Shown: positions 50,102 through 60,701, counted from the stretch's first letter. The stretch is 64,000 nt of DNA from Sphingomonas sp. KR3-1 (GCF_040049295.1 NZ_JBDZDQ010000001.1:930001-994000), one strand, 5' to 3'. Numbers and translations: made by a program. Notes: generated by a model from the letters alone, not told the origin.

Positions 50102-53100
50102 ATGCGGCGCTTGTTCGGTGTAATTTTCGGCGCTGGGCCACTGGCCGGATTCGGCGATGCTCGGCTGGAGAAGCATTTTTCGGCGCTTGATCGAGCAAGT
50201 CCAGGTCTGATGCGCAAGACCGTGACGTTCGTTGGGACTGGCGATGGCGGTTCGGTCCTGTCCACGCTCGGGACTTCGGCGGTCATGTCGGCATGGAAAA
50301 GCAGGGCGGGCAGATATGTCGGCGGCCCATCCCCCGTGTTGCATATGCTTGCCGACGGAGGTGCGGATCTCGAAGTCTTGATGCGCTTCGGTCAGGCGAT
50401 GGCAGCGCTCGACCCACTGCCGCAGGGCGGGCATTGGGGAACGTTCGGCACCAAGAACGCGCCGGACTGGTTTCGTCACGCGATCTCGAGGGATGCTGGC
50501 AACAATCGCACCAAGACGCTCTGCTCCGTGAGCCGCCTCGCTTCTCTGGCAACGGTCGGAGGTGCCGATCCCTCCGCCGTTTTGGACATACTTTTCCATC
50601 CCGGCCCTGGCGTATCTTACGGCACGGCGCACAGCACCGAGATGTTTGGTGGTGTCGCTGATTGGCTTGGCTCGCAGGTCGCGCTGGTGACCGAGCATCA
50701 GTCGAACCTCGATGCCGCAGGCCGCGTCGAACTGGCACATGCGATCGGTCGTTTCGATTTGGCTGCCCGCTATCTCGATCTGCTGGTCGAATACGGAACC
50801 TCCGTTGCCAAAACGGTGAGAGCGGCGGCGATGAAGGCGCTGACGGCGGCACCGCGGGACACGCTGATTGCTGCGCTCGACGACAGATATTCGAAGTCGA
50901 ATCCCGGCGTCCGGGTCGAACTCATAGCCTTCGCCCTTGGTGCCTTGGGCAGTGATTCCGCCGCATTGCTCAAAGGCTGGAATGAAGCGGAAGCGGAGAA
51001 GCGCCCGAAAGATGCTCTCAGCCGTGCATTGGGCAACGTCGCACTTGGCAAAGGTCCGAAGCCGGCGGTCGGGCCGTGGGAGCGCGGATATGTCGCGCTT
51101 GACGGGTCCACCATTGCCTTGCCAGCGCGGCACCCCCTGCCGGAACCGAAGCGCCTGCCCACCGAGGTGTATGATCTGCTTCGCCCGTCCGTCGAAAGCT
51201 ATAATGCAAACCTGCGCGCGTTACAGGAAGCGAACAAGGGCGAAAAGCATCATTGGAGCCGGACGCACCAACTGATTTCGGACGCGGATCTCGCGGCGTT
51301 TCGCGATGTTGCGGAAGGCCGCGCCAAGCCCACGAGCCGGCAGAACTGGAACCAGGGAATGCGTGGCCTCCAGTGGGCGAACCAATATGTGAAATGGGAC
51401 GTAAGCGGCGTCGCCGCATTTTACGCGAGCCCCGAACTGAGCTTGCGGCATTTGATTGCGATCATTCGCCACGATGCGCATTGGAATTTTCTCGCGATCC
51501 TCGGGGGCGGCTTCGGACACGCCGGCGCGCAGGAACTGCAACGGCGAATCAAGACCAGCGCGGATTTCCAGGTCGCGGCGGATTTGTGGGTGGAGATGGG
51601 CGGCAACCCGCCCGCGGTCGAATATCTGCAACTCGCGTGGCAGGCCTCCCTCGCGAACGTCGACCGGGAATTGTTGTGGCCTCAGGTTGCGGAAGCGTTT
51701 GACGGGATCGACGAGGCGCTGGGCCTTGCGCCGCAGAAGCATCAGCCGGGATTGCACGCCGCGAATGCGCTCGATCTGCTGGAGACGCTGCCCAAGGTGC
51801 CGCACCGCTATATGATCCCTCTGATGACGATCGCCACGGGATCGCAGAAGACGTTGCGATTGCAGGCGCGCAACCTGCTTAGCGGCGCGCCGGACATTGA
51901 TGTCGCGATCATCGATCTGCTCGACGACGGCAAGCAGGAAGCTCGTGCGAGCGCCGCCGATTGGCTTGCTGCGCGAGGCACGACCTCCGGCATCCCGGCG
52001 CTGCGCAAAGCGCTGAAAAAGGAAAGGAGCGAGATCGCGCGCGCGGCAATCATCACTGCGCTGCAACGGCTGGGTGACGACGTTTCCGACTGCTTCGATC
52101 CCAAGGGGCTGCTAAAGGATGCCGAAGCCGGGCTCGCCAAGGCTTCGACCAAAGGCCTCGAGTGGTTTCCCTTCGATTTGTTGCCGCGCTTGCATTGGCA
52201 GGATGGGAAAGCCGTCGATCCAAAGATTGTACGGTGGTGGGTGGTCCTGGCGCACAAGCTGAAACAGCCCGGGAGCAATGCGCTGCTCGATCTCTGGCTG
52301 GACCGGCTGGTGAAGGAGGATGCGCGCCGCCTGGGCCTTTTCGTGCTGCGAAGCTGGATCGAGCACGACACTCGCCGGCCCACTGAGGATGAGGGCAATG
52401 CCTATGCCGCCGCCAACGTGGCATCGGTCCTGAGCCAGAACCAGCGGGCGGTGCGGCAAAATCCGCGCTATGCGGAATATTATGTGACGGACCGCGACAA
52501 GCTGTTCGCGATGCTGAAGCGCACCAAGATGGGTGAGTATTTCGGCAGCGCGAATGACAGCAAGGGCGTGCTCGCGCTGGCCACCCAGGCCGAGGGCGCG
52601 GATGCGGCCGCGGCGGTGCGGGCCTTCCTGAAGGATCATGGCGCCCGCATCTCGCAGGACAAGGCGCTGCTCGAAGTTCTGGCCGCAAGTTCGGCGCCAG
52701 CGGCAATCCAGGTCGTGCTTTCCACCGCGAACCGTTTCAAGGCTCGGACGGTGCAGGAGCATGCCGCGGCGCTGATCGAACGCATCGCCGAGCGGAGGGG
52801 GTGGACGCCGGAGGAACTGGCAGACCGCACCATCCCGACGGCCGGGCTCGACGAGCGAGGCGCGTGCGAGCTGGATTGCGGCGAGGGTCGAACGTTTCAG
52901 CTGGTGCTCGACGCACAGGATGCGCTCGTGCTGCTCAACCCGTCCGGGCAACCCGCCAAGACGCTGCCCAGCCCACGCAACGAAGAAGAAAAACCGCTGA
53001 TCGCAGACGCGAAGAAGCAGGTAGCGACTGCGCGCAAGGAGCTCAAACAGGCCGTTGGCGCGCAAACGGAGCGGCTATACGAGGCGATGTGCCTTGAACG

Positions 53101-53800
53101 ATGCTGGTCGGTCGACGATTGGGAGCGGTATTTGCTGCGTCACCCGATCGTTGGGCGGTTGGTGCGTCGGCTGGTCTGGATCGGGACCGATAGTGACGGA
53201 GAGCCATGCGCGCTGTTTCGCCCCCTCGATGACGGCACGCTGAGCGATGTGAACGATAGCGAAATCGCAACCGACTCCATGAAGCAGGTGCAGCTCGCGC
53301 ATTCGAGCCTGGTCACCGCGAGCGAGGCGGCGGCATGGCGCACGCATCTCTCCGACTACGAAGTCACCTCTCCGTTCGCCCAGTTCGACGAGGACCTGCC
53401 CAAGCTTGTCGAGGGGGATGGCGACAAGACCTCGATCGACGATCGCCTCGGCTGGATGATCGAGACCTTCAAATTGCGCGGCATAGCGAACAAGGCGGGC
53501 TTTGTGCGCGGCGCGGCTGAGGATGGCGGGGTCTTCATGACCTATGAGCGCCGCTATGAATCCGCAAAGATCGTCGCGCAAATCGAATTCACTGGCAGTC
53601 CGTTGCCGGAGGAGAATATCCCCGCCGCGCTCCAGCAATTGCGTTTCGCGAAGCTGCGGCGCGGGGGATGGCACGGGAATGGCGTGCCACTGAAGGAAGT
53701 TCCACCCGTGCTTCTCGCCGAAAGCTGGAAGGCATGGCATCGTATCGCCGCCGCCGGAACCGGCTTTGATCCGGCTTGGGAGAAGAAGGCGGGATGGTAA
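50102..53800 (+). CDS. DUF4132 protein (YehI/MolR-like), 1,232 aa
   Basis: The ATG at 50102 (MRRLFGVIFGAGPL) follows GGGGGGATGG. Most of the protein is a helical-repeat solenoid (HEAT-like, about 200-850, e.g. SAADWLAARGTTSGIPALRKAL). The diagnostic DUF4132 region is near the end: LDCGEGRTFQLVLDAQDAL, KELKQAVGAQTERLYEAM, WERYLLRHPIVGRLVRRLVW. It corresponds in domain content and position to E. coli YehI. The following MoxR, DUF5682, VWA and SWIM genes match yehL, yehM, yehP and yehQ. It probably serves as scaffold or substrate adaptor of the MoxR-VWA chaperone machine; no function is proven. Confidence 0.85.
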   Translation: MRRLFGVIFGAGPLAGFGDARLEKHFSALDRASPGLMRKTVTFVGTGDGGSVLSTLGTSAVMSAWKSRAGRYVGGPSPVLHMLADGGADLEVLMRFGQAMAALDPLPQGGHWGTFGTKNAPDWFRHAISRDAGNNRTKTLCSVSRLASLATVGGADPSAVLDILFHPGPGVSYGTAHSTEMFGGVADWLGSQVALVTEHQSNLDAAGRVELAHAIGRFDLAARYLDLLVEYGTSVAKTVRAAAMKALTAAPRDTLIAALDDRYSKSNPGVRVELIAFALGALGSDSAALLKGWNEAEAEKRPKDALSRALGNVALGKGPKPAVGPWERGYVALDGSTIALPARHPLPEPKRLPTEVYDLLRPSVESYNANLRALQEANKGEKHHWSRTHQLISDADLAAFRDVAEGRAKPTSRQNWNQGMRGLQWANQYVKWDVSGVAAFYASPELSLRHLIAIIRHDAHWNFLAILGGGFGHAGAQELQRRIKTSADFQVAADLWVEMGGNPPAVEYLQLAWQASLANVDRELLWPQVAEAFDGIDEALGLAPQKHQPGLHAANALDLLETLPKVPHRYMIPLMTIATGSQKTLRLQARNLLSGAPDIDVAIIDLLDDGKQEARASAADWLAARGTTSGIPALRKALKKERSEIARAAIITALQRLGDDVSDCFDPKGLLKDAEAGLAKASTKGLEWFPFDLLPRLHWQDGKAVDPKIVRWWVVLAHKLKQPGSNALLDLWLDRLVKEDARRLGLFVLRSWIEHDTRRPTEDEGNAYAAANVASVLSQNQRAVRQNPRYAEYYVTDRDKLFAMLKRTKMGEYFGSANDSKGVLALATQAEGADAAAAVRAFLKDHGARISQDKALLEVLAASSAPAAIQVVLSTANRFKARTVQEHAAALIERIAERRGWTPEELADRTIPTAGLDERGACELDCGEGRTFQLVLDAQDALVLLNPSGQPAKTLPSPRNEEEKPLIADAKKQVATARKELKQAVGAQTERLYEAMCLERCWSVDDWERYLLRHPIVGRLVRRLVWIGTDSDGEPCALFRPLDDGTLSDVNDSEIATDSMKQVQLAHSSLVTASEAAAWRTHLSDYEVTSPFAQFDEDLPKLVEGDGDKTSIDDRLGWMIETFKLRGIANKAGFVRGAAEDGGVFMTYERRYESAKIVAQIEFTGSPLPEENIPAALQQLRFAKLRRGGWHGNGVPLKEVPPVLLAESWKAWHRIAAAGTGFDPAWEKKAGW

Positions 53801-54888
53801 CCGAAACCGCACTGCGCGCGCCGGCGGAGGAACGCTATGCCGACGAACTGGCGAAGCTGGCGGAAGCCGATGATTCGCCGCGCCCCCGCGGCTGGACCTT
53901 GTCGGCCCGGGCGGTGCGGCGGTTCATTCTCGGCGAACCGAGGCTTGGCGTCGTTCGCAAATTCTATGGCGACGATCCATTGGTCGATCGCGCGATCGTC
54001 AGCTTGATGAGCAATCAAGGGCTGATGCTGGTCGGAGAACCCGGCACGGCAAAATCGATGCTCTCGGAATTGCTGGCGGCCGCGATCAGCAACGATTCCG
54101 CGCTGGTCGTGCAGGGGTCTGCCGGCACGACCGAGGATCATCTGCGCTACGGCTGGAATTACGCGCTGCTGCTGGCCGAGGGGCCGAGCGAGAAGGCGCT
54201 CGTCCCCTCGCCCGTGCTGACGGCGATGCGCACGGGCAAGATCGTGCGGTTCGAGGAGATTACGCGATGCCCGCCCGAGGTTCAGGACGCGCTGATCTCG
54301 ATCCTGTCGGAAAAGGCGCTCGCCGTTCCCGAGCTGGGTGCCGAGCAGGCCGTGCGCGCCACTCCCGGATTCAACGTCATCGGCACCGCCAATTTGCGGG
54401 ATCGCGGCGTGCACGAGATGTCGAGCGCGCTCAAACGGCGGCTCAATTTCGAGACGGTTCATCCGATTGCTGACCCGGCGCATGAACTCGAACTGGTGCT
54501 CAAGCAATTGGGCGAGCGGCTCGGCCCGGCCGGTGTGAAAGCCGATGTGGGCGCCGATGTCGCCGATATCCTGGTCCAGACCTTCCAGGACCTGCGCACC
54601 GGCCGCACGAAGGAAGGCGCTAGCCTGACCCGGCCCGAAGCGGTGATGTCGACCGCGGAGGCAGTGAATGTGCTTCATGCAGCGGCGCTGGAGGCGGCGT
54701 TCCTCGACAATGGCAAGCTCACCGGCGCACATCTGGCGCGGCAGATTCAGGGCGTGGTCATCAAGGACGAGCCCGAGGACGGCAAGCGCTTCAAGGCCTA
54801 TCTCGATCACGTCGTGAAGGAGCGTTCGGCGCGAAGCGGACCGTGGCGGGACTTCTATCAGGCGGCGCGCGCGCTGCGCCTGACCTGA
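53794..54888 (+). CDS. MoxR-type AAA+ ATPase (YehL-like)
   Basis: 364 residues from the ATG at 53794, overlapping the upstream stop by 7 bp. Walker A GEPGTAKS at 81-88. Walker B reads IVRFEEITR, so the usual Asp is Glu. Sensor 1 is GFNVIGTANLRDRG; the arginine-finger region is SSALKRRLNF. MoxR ATPases pair with VWA proteins to remodel targets; the VWA partner is two genes downstream. The D-to-E change in Walker B should still coordinate Mg2+, and may be a subfamily feature. Confidence 0.9.
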   Translation: MVTETALRAPAEERYADELAKLAEADDSPRPRGWTLSARAVRRFILGEPRLGVVRKFYGDDPLVDRAIVSLMSNQGLMLVGEPGTAKSMLSELLAAAISNDSALVVQGSAGTTEDHLRYGWNYALLLAEGPSEKALVPSPVLTAMRTGKIVRFEEITRCPPEVQDALISILSEKALAVPELGAEQAVRATPGFNVIGTANLRDRGVHEMSSALKRRLNFETVHPIADPAHELELVLKQLGERLGPAGVKADVGADVADILVQTFQDLRTGRTKEGASLTRPEAVMSTAEAVNVLHAAALEAAFLDNGKLTGAHLARQIQGVVIKDEPEDGKRFKAYLDHVVKERSARSGPWRDFYQAARALRLT

Positions 54889-54907
54889 GCTTCGCCCCGA
54901 ACTCCAT

Positions 54908-57286
54908 ATGCCCGAGGATGCGGCAATCCTGCTGTCAGACCCGGAGCGCGACATCCACATCGCGCCGATCCGGCACCATAGCCCGGCCTGCGCCTGGCAT
55001 CTGAACGCCATGATCGCGCAGATCGGCCCGGCCGCCATCTTGATCGAGGGGCCGGACGATTATAACCCGCTGATCCCGTTGCTGACGCATGCGGAGACGC
55101 GCCCCCCGGTCGCGATCGTATCGATCCTCGAAGGGCCTGTTCGCAGCGCGAGCTATTTCCCCTTCTGTGCGCATAGTCCTGAATATGTCGCACTCCAGGA
55201 AGGCGCGGCACGCGGCGTGCCCGTCCGCTTCATCGACCTGCCGGCGACCGACAAGGCAATGCGCGACGATGATTGGGATCCGTTCGATCCCGCCAAGCCG
55301 CTCGCGCTCGACGAGCAGGCTTTCGACAGCAGCGATTATGTGCGGGCATTGGCGGACCGCCTGGGGTGCCGCGATGGCAACGAGGTCTGGGACCAGCTGT
55401 TCGAAGCGAGGATCGGAGAGGCGGACTGGCGCCGGTTCTTCGGCAATGTCGGGCGCTATTGCAGCCATATGCGCGAAAGCACTGCCAGGGCGACGATGGA
55501 GGCGGACGGCTCGCTCGCCCGCGAGGCGCATATGGTTGCGCATCTCGCCCAGATGCGACGCGAAATAAGGGGGCCGATACTGGCGGTGGTCGGCGGCTTT
55601 CACGCGCCGGCACTGGCCGACGCACTACCCACACTGGAGCATGTCGCGGCTCCTCCACGCGGCAAGGCGGAGCGGCCGCCCTATTTGATCCGCTATGGCT
55701 ATCGGCAGCTCAACGCGCTGACCGGCTATGGGGCCGGCCTTCCGCTTCCGGCCTATTACGAAGGCTTGTGGCGGACCGTGACGGCAGGAGAAGCTGCTCC
55801 TTTCGAAAAGCTCGCGCACCGGTTGATCACCGATTTCGCCGCGCATCTGCGCACCGCGCTGCCCGGCGCCTCGACGGCGGTGCCGATCCTGGTCGCGACG
55901 CTGGAGAATGCGCATCGGCTTGCGGAGCTTCGCGAACGGCCAGGGCCCTTGCGCGATGACCTGATAGACGCCTGCCGCTCGACCTTCCTGAAGGGCGAGG
56001 AAGGCGGCGACGCCAGTCCGGTCATCGCCGAACTGGTGGCTTTCCTCACCGGATCGGCGATCGGCGACGTCCCAGCGTCCGCGGGCTCGCCGCCGCTGGT
56101 CGAGGCGGTCAGGCAACGGGCACGCGCGCTCGGTTTCCGCATCGACGATGGCGAGCGGCGCAATCGCGAACTCGATATCTACCGTAAGCCTCGCCACCGC
56201 GACGCAAGCCGCTTTCTACACGCAACTGTGTTCCTCGACACGAATTTCGCGAAGCGCACCGGCGGGCCCGATTTCCGTTCGGGCGTCGATCTCGATCGGT
56301 TGATCGAGCATTGGTCGGTCATGTGGTCACCGCTGTTCGAAGCGCGGCTGATCGAACGCGCGGCGGATGGCGATACGATCGAGGAAGCGCTTGCCGCCGA
56401 GCTCAACCGCCGCCTCGCCGCGCTCGAAGCGCGGGGAATGGGCGGCAACGCCAGCGCCGCCATCGATCTGTTCGCGGCGGCCTGCAAGGCCGGAATAGCC
56501 GGATATGCGGAGCGCGTGCTGCCCGTGATCGAAGCCGATATCGTGCGAGACGCCGACCTCGCTTCGGTCGCCGGGGCGCTGCGCGATCTGATCGGATTGT
56601 GGCGGGGGCGCGCTGCGCTGGGCCTCGAGAATGGCGCGGAGATCGAGAGCCTGATCGGCACGACGTGGCGGCGTGCGCTCTACCTTCTGCCCGACCTCGC
56701 CAACGCTGGAGAGGACCGTGTCGCGGCGACGCTCGATGCGCTGGTGTTGTTGTACGAGGCGACCGGGCTTGCCGACGAGTCCCTGCGCGCGCTCGATCCG
56801 GTCCTGTTCGACGAGGCGATTGCCGCGTTGCTCGACACCGAACTCGATCCGGCGCTTGCGGGCGCGGTCGCGGCGCTGGCGTTGCTTGCGGGCAGGATAG
56901 ACGATGCGGAATTCGCTGCACGGCTCTCGGGCGAGTTGCGGGGCGCTTATCCTGAGACGGCGCGCCGGATTGCCTGGTTACGCGGCGTGATCGCAATCTC
57001 GCGCGAATTGCTGTGGCGTGTGCCCGAACTCATCGAAACAGCGGATGAGGTCCTGTCGGCACTCGACGATGGCGGCTTTGTCGAATTGCTCCCGCACCTG
57101 CGCATGGCGTTCGCCGCGCTCGATCCGCGCGAGATTGATCGGCTGGCGTATGCGGTGGCGGAGCGGCATGGCATCGATGCGGCTGCGATGATCGTGTACC
57201 ACGATCTGCCTGAAACGGAGGTAGCAGCCAATCTGCGCGCCGATGCGCATGTCCGCGAAATGCTCGAAGCGGACGGCTTGCTGTGA
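54908..57286 (+). CDS. DUF5682 protein (YehM-like), 792 aa
   Basis: ATG 19 bp after the ATPase stop. The N-terminal segment IHIAPIRHHSPACAWHL with EGPDDYNPL contains the paired His and Glu typical of DUF5682, a TIKI/EreA-like enzymatic fold. Matching later segments are FPFCAHSPEYVAL and GPILAVVGGFHAPAL. The remaining 500 residues are helical. The residues suggest a metal-dependent hydrolase-like site, but activity is unknown. It overlaps the VWA gene by 4 bp. Confidence 0.8.
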   Translation: MPEDAAILLSDPERDIHIAPIRHHSPACAWHLNAMIAQIGPAAILIEGPDDYNPLIPLLTHAETRPPVAIVSILEGPVRSASYFPFCAHSPEYVALQEGAARGVPVRFIDLPATDKAMRDDDWDPFDPAKPLALDEQAFDSSDYVRALADRLGCRDGNEVWDQLFEARIGEADWRRFFGNVGRYCSHMRESTARATMEADGSLAREAHMVAHLAQMRREIRGPILAVVGGFHAPALADALPTLEHVAAPPRGKAERPPYLIRYGYRQLNALTGYGAGLPLPAYYEGLWRTVTAGEAAPFEKLAHRLITDFAAHLRTALPGASTAVPILVATLENAHRLAELRERPGPLRDDLIDACRSTFLKGEEGGDASPVIAELVAFLTGSAIGDVPASAGSPPLVEAVRQRARALGFRIDDGERRNRELDIYRKPRHRDASRFLHATVFLDTNFAKRTGGPDFRSGVDLDRLIEHWSVMWSPLFEARLIERAADGDTIEEALAAELNRRLAALEARGMGGNASAAIDLFAAACKAGIAGYAERVLPVIEADIVRDADLASVAGALRDLIGLWRGRAALGLENGAEIESLIGTTWRRALYLLPDLANAGEDRVAATLDALVLLYEATGLADESLRALDPVLFDEAIAALLDTELDPALAGAVAALALLAGRIDDAEFAARLSGELRGAYPETARRIAWLRGVIAISRELLWRVPELIETADEVLSALDDGGFVELLPHLRMAFAALDPREIDRLAYAVAERHGIDAAAMIVYHDLPETEVAANLRADAHVREMLEADGLL

Positions 57287-58413
57287 GCGGCGATGCGCCG
57301 CAGCTCAAGCGCTGGCGGATGGTGCTGGGGCGCTATGCCGATCCGGCGCTCGACGGTCCGGCACTGGACGGGGCCGAACGGCGCATGGATCGTGCGCTCG
57401 ACTATCTCTATGCGCGCGAGCTTGCGCAGCGCGGCCTGAGACAAGACAAACCTGCGTTCGGCAGCCTTGACCCTAGCCGCCTTTCCGCCCTCGACTGGAT
57501 CGGCGAGGTGCGCGAGCTGTTCCCACGCTCGGTGCTCGAAATGCTCCAGAGCCACGCGGTCGACCGGCTCGGCCTGACCGAACTTCTCAGCGATCCCAGG
57601 ACGCTGGATTCGCTCGAACCCAATCGCGATCTGCTGAAGGCATTGGTCGCCTTCAAGGGACGGGCAAGCCCGGCGGTGCAGGACAAGATCCGCGAAGTCG
57701 CGCGCAAGGTGGTCGAGGACACGATCCGGCGGCTCAAGCCATCGATCGACCGCGCCTTTTCCGGCCGCCGCAATCGCTTCCGCCGCAGCCAGACCAAGCG
57801 GCTCCAGGATTTCGACTGGCGCGCCACGATCCGCGACAATCTCAAAAGCTATGATCCCGAACGCAAGCGGATCATCGCCGACCGTCTCCGCTTCACCGGG
57901 CGTTCGCGACGCCAGCTCCCCTGGACGATCATCCTGTGCGTCGATCAATCGGGGTCGATGCTGGGATCGGTGATCTACGCCGCCGTGATGGCCGCGATCC
58001 TTTCCGCCTTGCCGTCAGTCGACGTGCGGCTCGTCGTGTTCGACACATCGGTGGTGGATTTGACCAGCGAAGTCGCCGATCCGGTTTCGGTGCTGATGTC
58101 GGTCCAACTCGGCGGGGGCACCGATATCGGCCGCGCCGTCCAATATTGCGAACAGCAGATCAAGCAACCGAGTCGGACCATCTTCGTGCTGCTGAGCGAT
58201 TTCTGCGAGGGCGGCCCGGTCGCGCCGATGGTCGCGGCGGTGCGGCGGATGGCGTCGGCGCGCGTGACTCTCATCGGTCTGGCTGCGCTGGATGACCAGG
58301 CGGCACCCGACTACGACCGCGCGACGGCCCAGCTTCTCGCCAATGCAGGGATGCAGATCGCCGCGCTGACGCCGGACCGTTTCGCCGAATGGATCGCGGG
58401 CATCATAGAATGA
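57283..58413 (+). CDS. VWA-domain protein (YehP-like, CoxE type)
   Basis: A 376-residue protein starting at a GTG overlapping the previous stop. The C-terminal VWA domain begins at about 214 with a perfect MIDAS DQSGSM (Asp 221), continues with LVVFDTSVVDLT and GGGTDIGRAV, and ends with ALTPDRFAEW. The N-terminal 200 residues are helical and basic, of the CoxE/YehP type. Metal-bound VWA presents clients to MoxR ATPases. Overlaps the SWIM gene by 4 bp. Confidence 0.9.
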   Translation: MSGDAPQLKRWRMVLGRYADPALDGPALDGAERRMDRALDYLYARELAQRGLRQDKPAFGSLDPSRLSALDWIGEVRELFPRSVLEMLQSHAVDRLGLTELLSDPRTLDSLEPNRDLLKALVAFKGRASPAVQDKIREVARKVVEDTIRRLKPSIDRAFSGRRNRFRRSQTKRLQDFDWRATIRDNLKSYDPERKRIIADRLRFTGRSRRQLPWTIILCVDQSGSMLGSVIYAAVMAAILSALPSVDVRLVVFDTSVVDLTSEVADPVSVLMSVQLGGGTDIGRAVQYCEQQIKQPSRTIFVLLSDFCEGGPVAPMVAAVRRMASARVTLIGLAALDDQAAPDYDRATAQLLANAGMQIAALTPDRFAEWIAGIIE

Positions 58414-60395
58414 CCCTCGCGGCGACCCTGATGGCATTCGACGAAGCCGCGCTCGCTGCGCTGGCCAACAAGGGCATTGTTCGCAGGGCCGCGCGCGATG
58501 TCGAAGAAGGAAAGGCATCGGTCAGCGGCTGGGAAGGTGAGACCGCCATCGTCTCCGCGGACGGAGAAACGGTCCGCATCGACGCGCGCGGTCCTGCAAA
58601 AGCGAGTTGCACCTGCCCAGCTCCCGGTATTTGCCGCCACCGGATCGCCGCGGTGCTTCTGCTCCAACAGCAGGAAGAAGCACCGGCAGAGGACGCCGCG
58701 CCGAGCCTGACTGCCGAAATCGCGGCGCTTGCCGAAGAAGCGATGATCCGCTTCGCCGGTCGCGCGGCGTGGCGAGCCGCGCAGGAGATCGCAGCGAATG
58801 GCGGCGAAGTCTCCGATGCGGGAGCCACCTTGGTCATCACGCTTCGCGGGGAAGACACCGAGGTCCGGTACCTTCGCGGACTCGGCATCGAGGGCATGGT
58901 GTCCAAAGCGCCGCCTGCGCGGCGCAAGGCATTGCATGCCGCCGCGCTGATCCTGGTGCGCCAGGCTGTCGGCGTGGCGGTAAACGAACCCACGGCCGAA
59001 GCAGAAAAGGCACCGGCAGGCATCGACGAGTTCTTCCTAGGCGAAGTCCGTGATGCACTGGCCGATGCTGGCCGCAATGGCCTCGCCCTGGCCCCGCTAG
59101 CGCTGGAAGAGCGCCTGTTCACCCTGTCTGTCTCCTCGCGGGCTGACTCGTTGCCTCGCCTGGGCGCCATGTTGCGTGGCATTGCGCGCATGCTGCGCGC
59201 GCGCCGGATGCGAGATTTCCGCTTCGATCCCGATGCCTGCCTCGGCGCCATCGCCACGGCGGACGCGCTCGTTCGCGCGCTTCTGGCTGCCAGCGATCCC
59301 GAGCGGCGTGCCGGGCTGATCGGATTGGTTCGTCAGGCCTATGCGGAAGTCGGACCGCTCCAGCTCTACGGCGCTGGAGGAGAGACCTGGCGGGCGGAGG
59401 GCGGCGCACGGGGCGCAACTGCCTATTTCTACGATCCTGTATGTGACCGCTGGTTCACCGCATCGCTGGCGCGTGGTGCGGGCCAGGATCCGTTCTTCGA
59501 TTCCAGAAATGCCTTTGCCTCGGAAGCGATCTGGGGCGGGCAGACGCTCGCCGGGCTGTCGCGAGCGGAATTCCGGTTCGATAGCGTCGCGGCATCGCCC
59601 GGAGGCCGTCTTTCGACAGGCACGGCAAGCCGGCCGGAAATAGCGGGCGCCACCACGCTATCCCCCGGCTGGGCCTGCGCATTCGATAGCTGGGATATGC
59701 TCGCCGAACGCTTGCGAACCCGGCTCGTCGGGAGCCTGGTGGCACCTGCTGCCGCGCGGGAGCCGGTCGTCCTCTGGCCAAGGCGCACCGGGAGGCCCTG
59801 GTTCGACGATCTTACCCAGCAACTGCACTGGCCTCTAGAGGATCGCGGCGGACAATGGATCGCCGTGTCGCTGGCCAACGACCCGGATCGCCCCGCGCAT
59901 TTCGATCACCTGGCATCTGCAATGTTCCGCCCCGGCTTCGGCGGCGCCGTTGTTGCCGCAGCGTCCATCGCCGGGACCGCGTTCGAACTTCGACCGGTGG
60001 CGCTTTTCGACGAGAATGGCATGCGGTCGCTCGATTTCGAGGAATCGCGTGCACCGAAGCGCAGCTTCACGGATTTCCTCCAAACCTATTCGAGGCGCAC
60101 CCGTAGCGTTCCGGTTCCCTACGCCAAGTCTGCCGGCATCTCGCTTCTGGCAAAAGCAGCGGCCGAGCTGACGGGAATCTCCGAAACAGGCTGCCGCGCT
60201 ATCAGCCGTTCCTGCAGCGAGCGCCTTGCAGAAATCTGCGCCCAGGCGGAGCGCATCGGGCTGCGGACCGTCGCAAAAAGCCTGGCGCAACTCGCCGAGG
60301 ACGACCGCCGACTGGCCAGCCAGGTTCTGATCAGTCGCTACATCATCGACCGGATGCGAGCACAGCTAACAACGCTGCCCAGGCTGCGGCTCTGA
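58410..60395 (+). CDS. SWIM zinc-finger protein (YehQ-like), 661 aa
   Basis: The ATG at 58410 overlaps the VWA stop (ATGA). The SWIM motif CxCx5CxH is complete: Cys 67, Cys 69, Cys 75 and His 77 in SCTCPAPGICRHR. The remainder is a large helical/beta region with no known fold. SWIM fingers bind nucleic acid or protein. It is the final gene of the five-gene operon and is followed by tRNA-Thr on the opposite strand. Confidence 0.88.
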   Translation: MTLAATLMAFDEAALAALANKGIVRRAARDVEEGKASVSGWEGETAIVSADGETVRIDARGPAKASCTCPAPGICRHRIAAVLLLQQQEEAPAEDAAPSLTAEIAALAEEAMIRFAGRAAWRAAQEIAANGGEVSDAGATLVITLRGEDTEVRYLRGLGIEGMVSKAPPARRKALHAAALILVRQAVGVAVNEPTAEAEKAPAGIDEFFLGEVRDALADAGRNGLALAPLALEERLFTLSVSSRADSLPRLGAMLRGIARMLRARRMRDFRFDPDACLGAIATADALVRALLAASDPERRAGLIGLVRQAYAEVGPLQLYGAGGETWRAEGGARGATAYFYDPVCDRWFTASLARGAGQDPFFDSRNAFASEAIWGGQTLAGLSRAEFRFDSVAASPGGRLSTGTASRPEIAGATTLSPGWACAFDSWDMLAERLRTRLVGSLVAPAAAREPVVLWPRRTGRPWFDDLTQQLHWPLEDRGGQWIAVSLANDPDRPAHFDHLASAMFRPGFGGAVVAAASIAGTAFELRPVALFDENGMRSLDFEESRAPKRSFTDFLQTYSRRTRSVPVPYAKSAGISLLAKAAAELTGISETGCRAISRSCSERLAEICAQAERIGLRTVAKSLAQLAEDDRRLASQVLISRYIIDRMRAQLTTLPRLRL

Positions 60396-60437
60396 ACCTG
60401 AACGGCGAGACTTGGCGCGATATTGCCCGAAAGGTGA

Positions 60438-60513
60438 TGGTGCCGCCTACAGGACTCGAACCTGTGACCCCCGCATTACGAATGCGATGCTCTACCAGCT
60501 GAGCTAAGGCGGC
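60438..60513 (-). tRNA. tRNA-Thr (CGT)
   Basis: 76 nt including CCA. Acceptor GCCGCCT/AGGCGGC, D-arm GCTCAGCTGGTAGAGC, anticodon loop TTCGTAA giving CGT, and T-arm CAGGTTCGAGTCCTG. No insertion is seen next to it. Confidence 0.95.
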
Positions 60514-60701
60514 CAAATCGGAGCGTGGAGCCCCGAAGGAGCGGCGCGCTTACCAGCATCATTCCTAGCTGACAAGCGTTGCGAAAGCCTTGCGGTGAAA
60601 ACCTCCGTAAAACCCCGCCTTTACGCGACGTTTACCACATGGCGGGCACAAGACGTTCTACAAATATGGGGGCGCACCCTGCCCCGAGTGGAGCATTTGG
60701 C

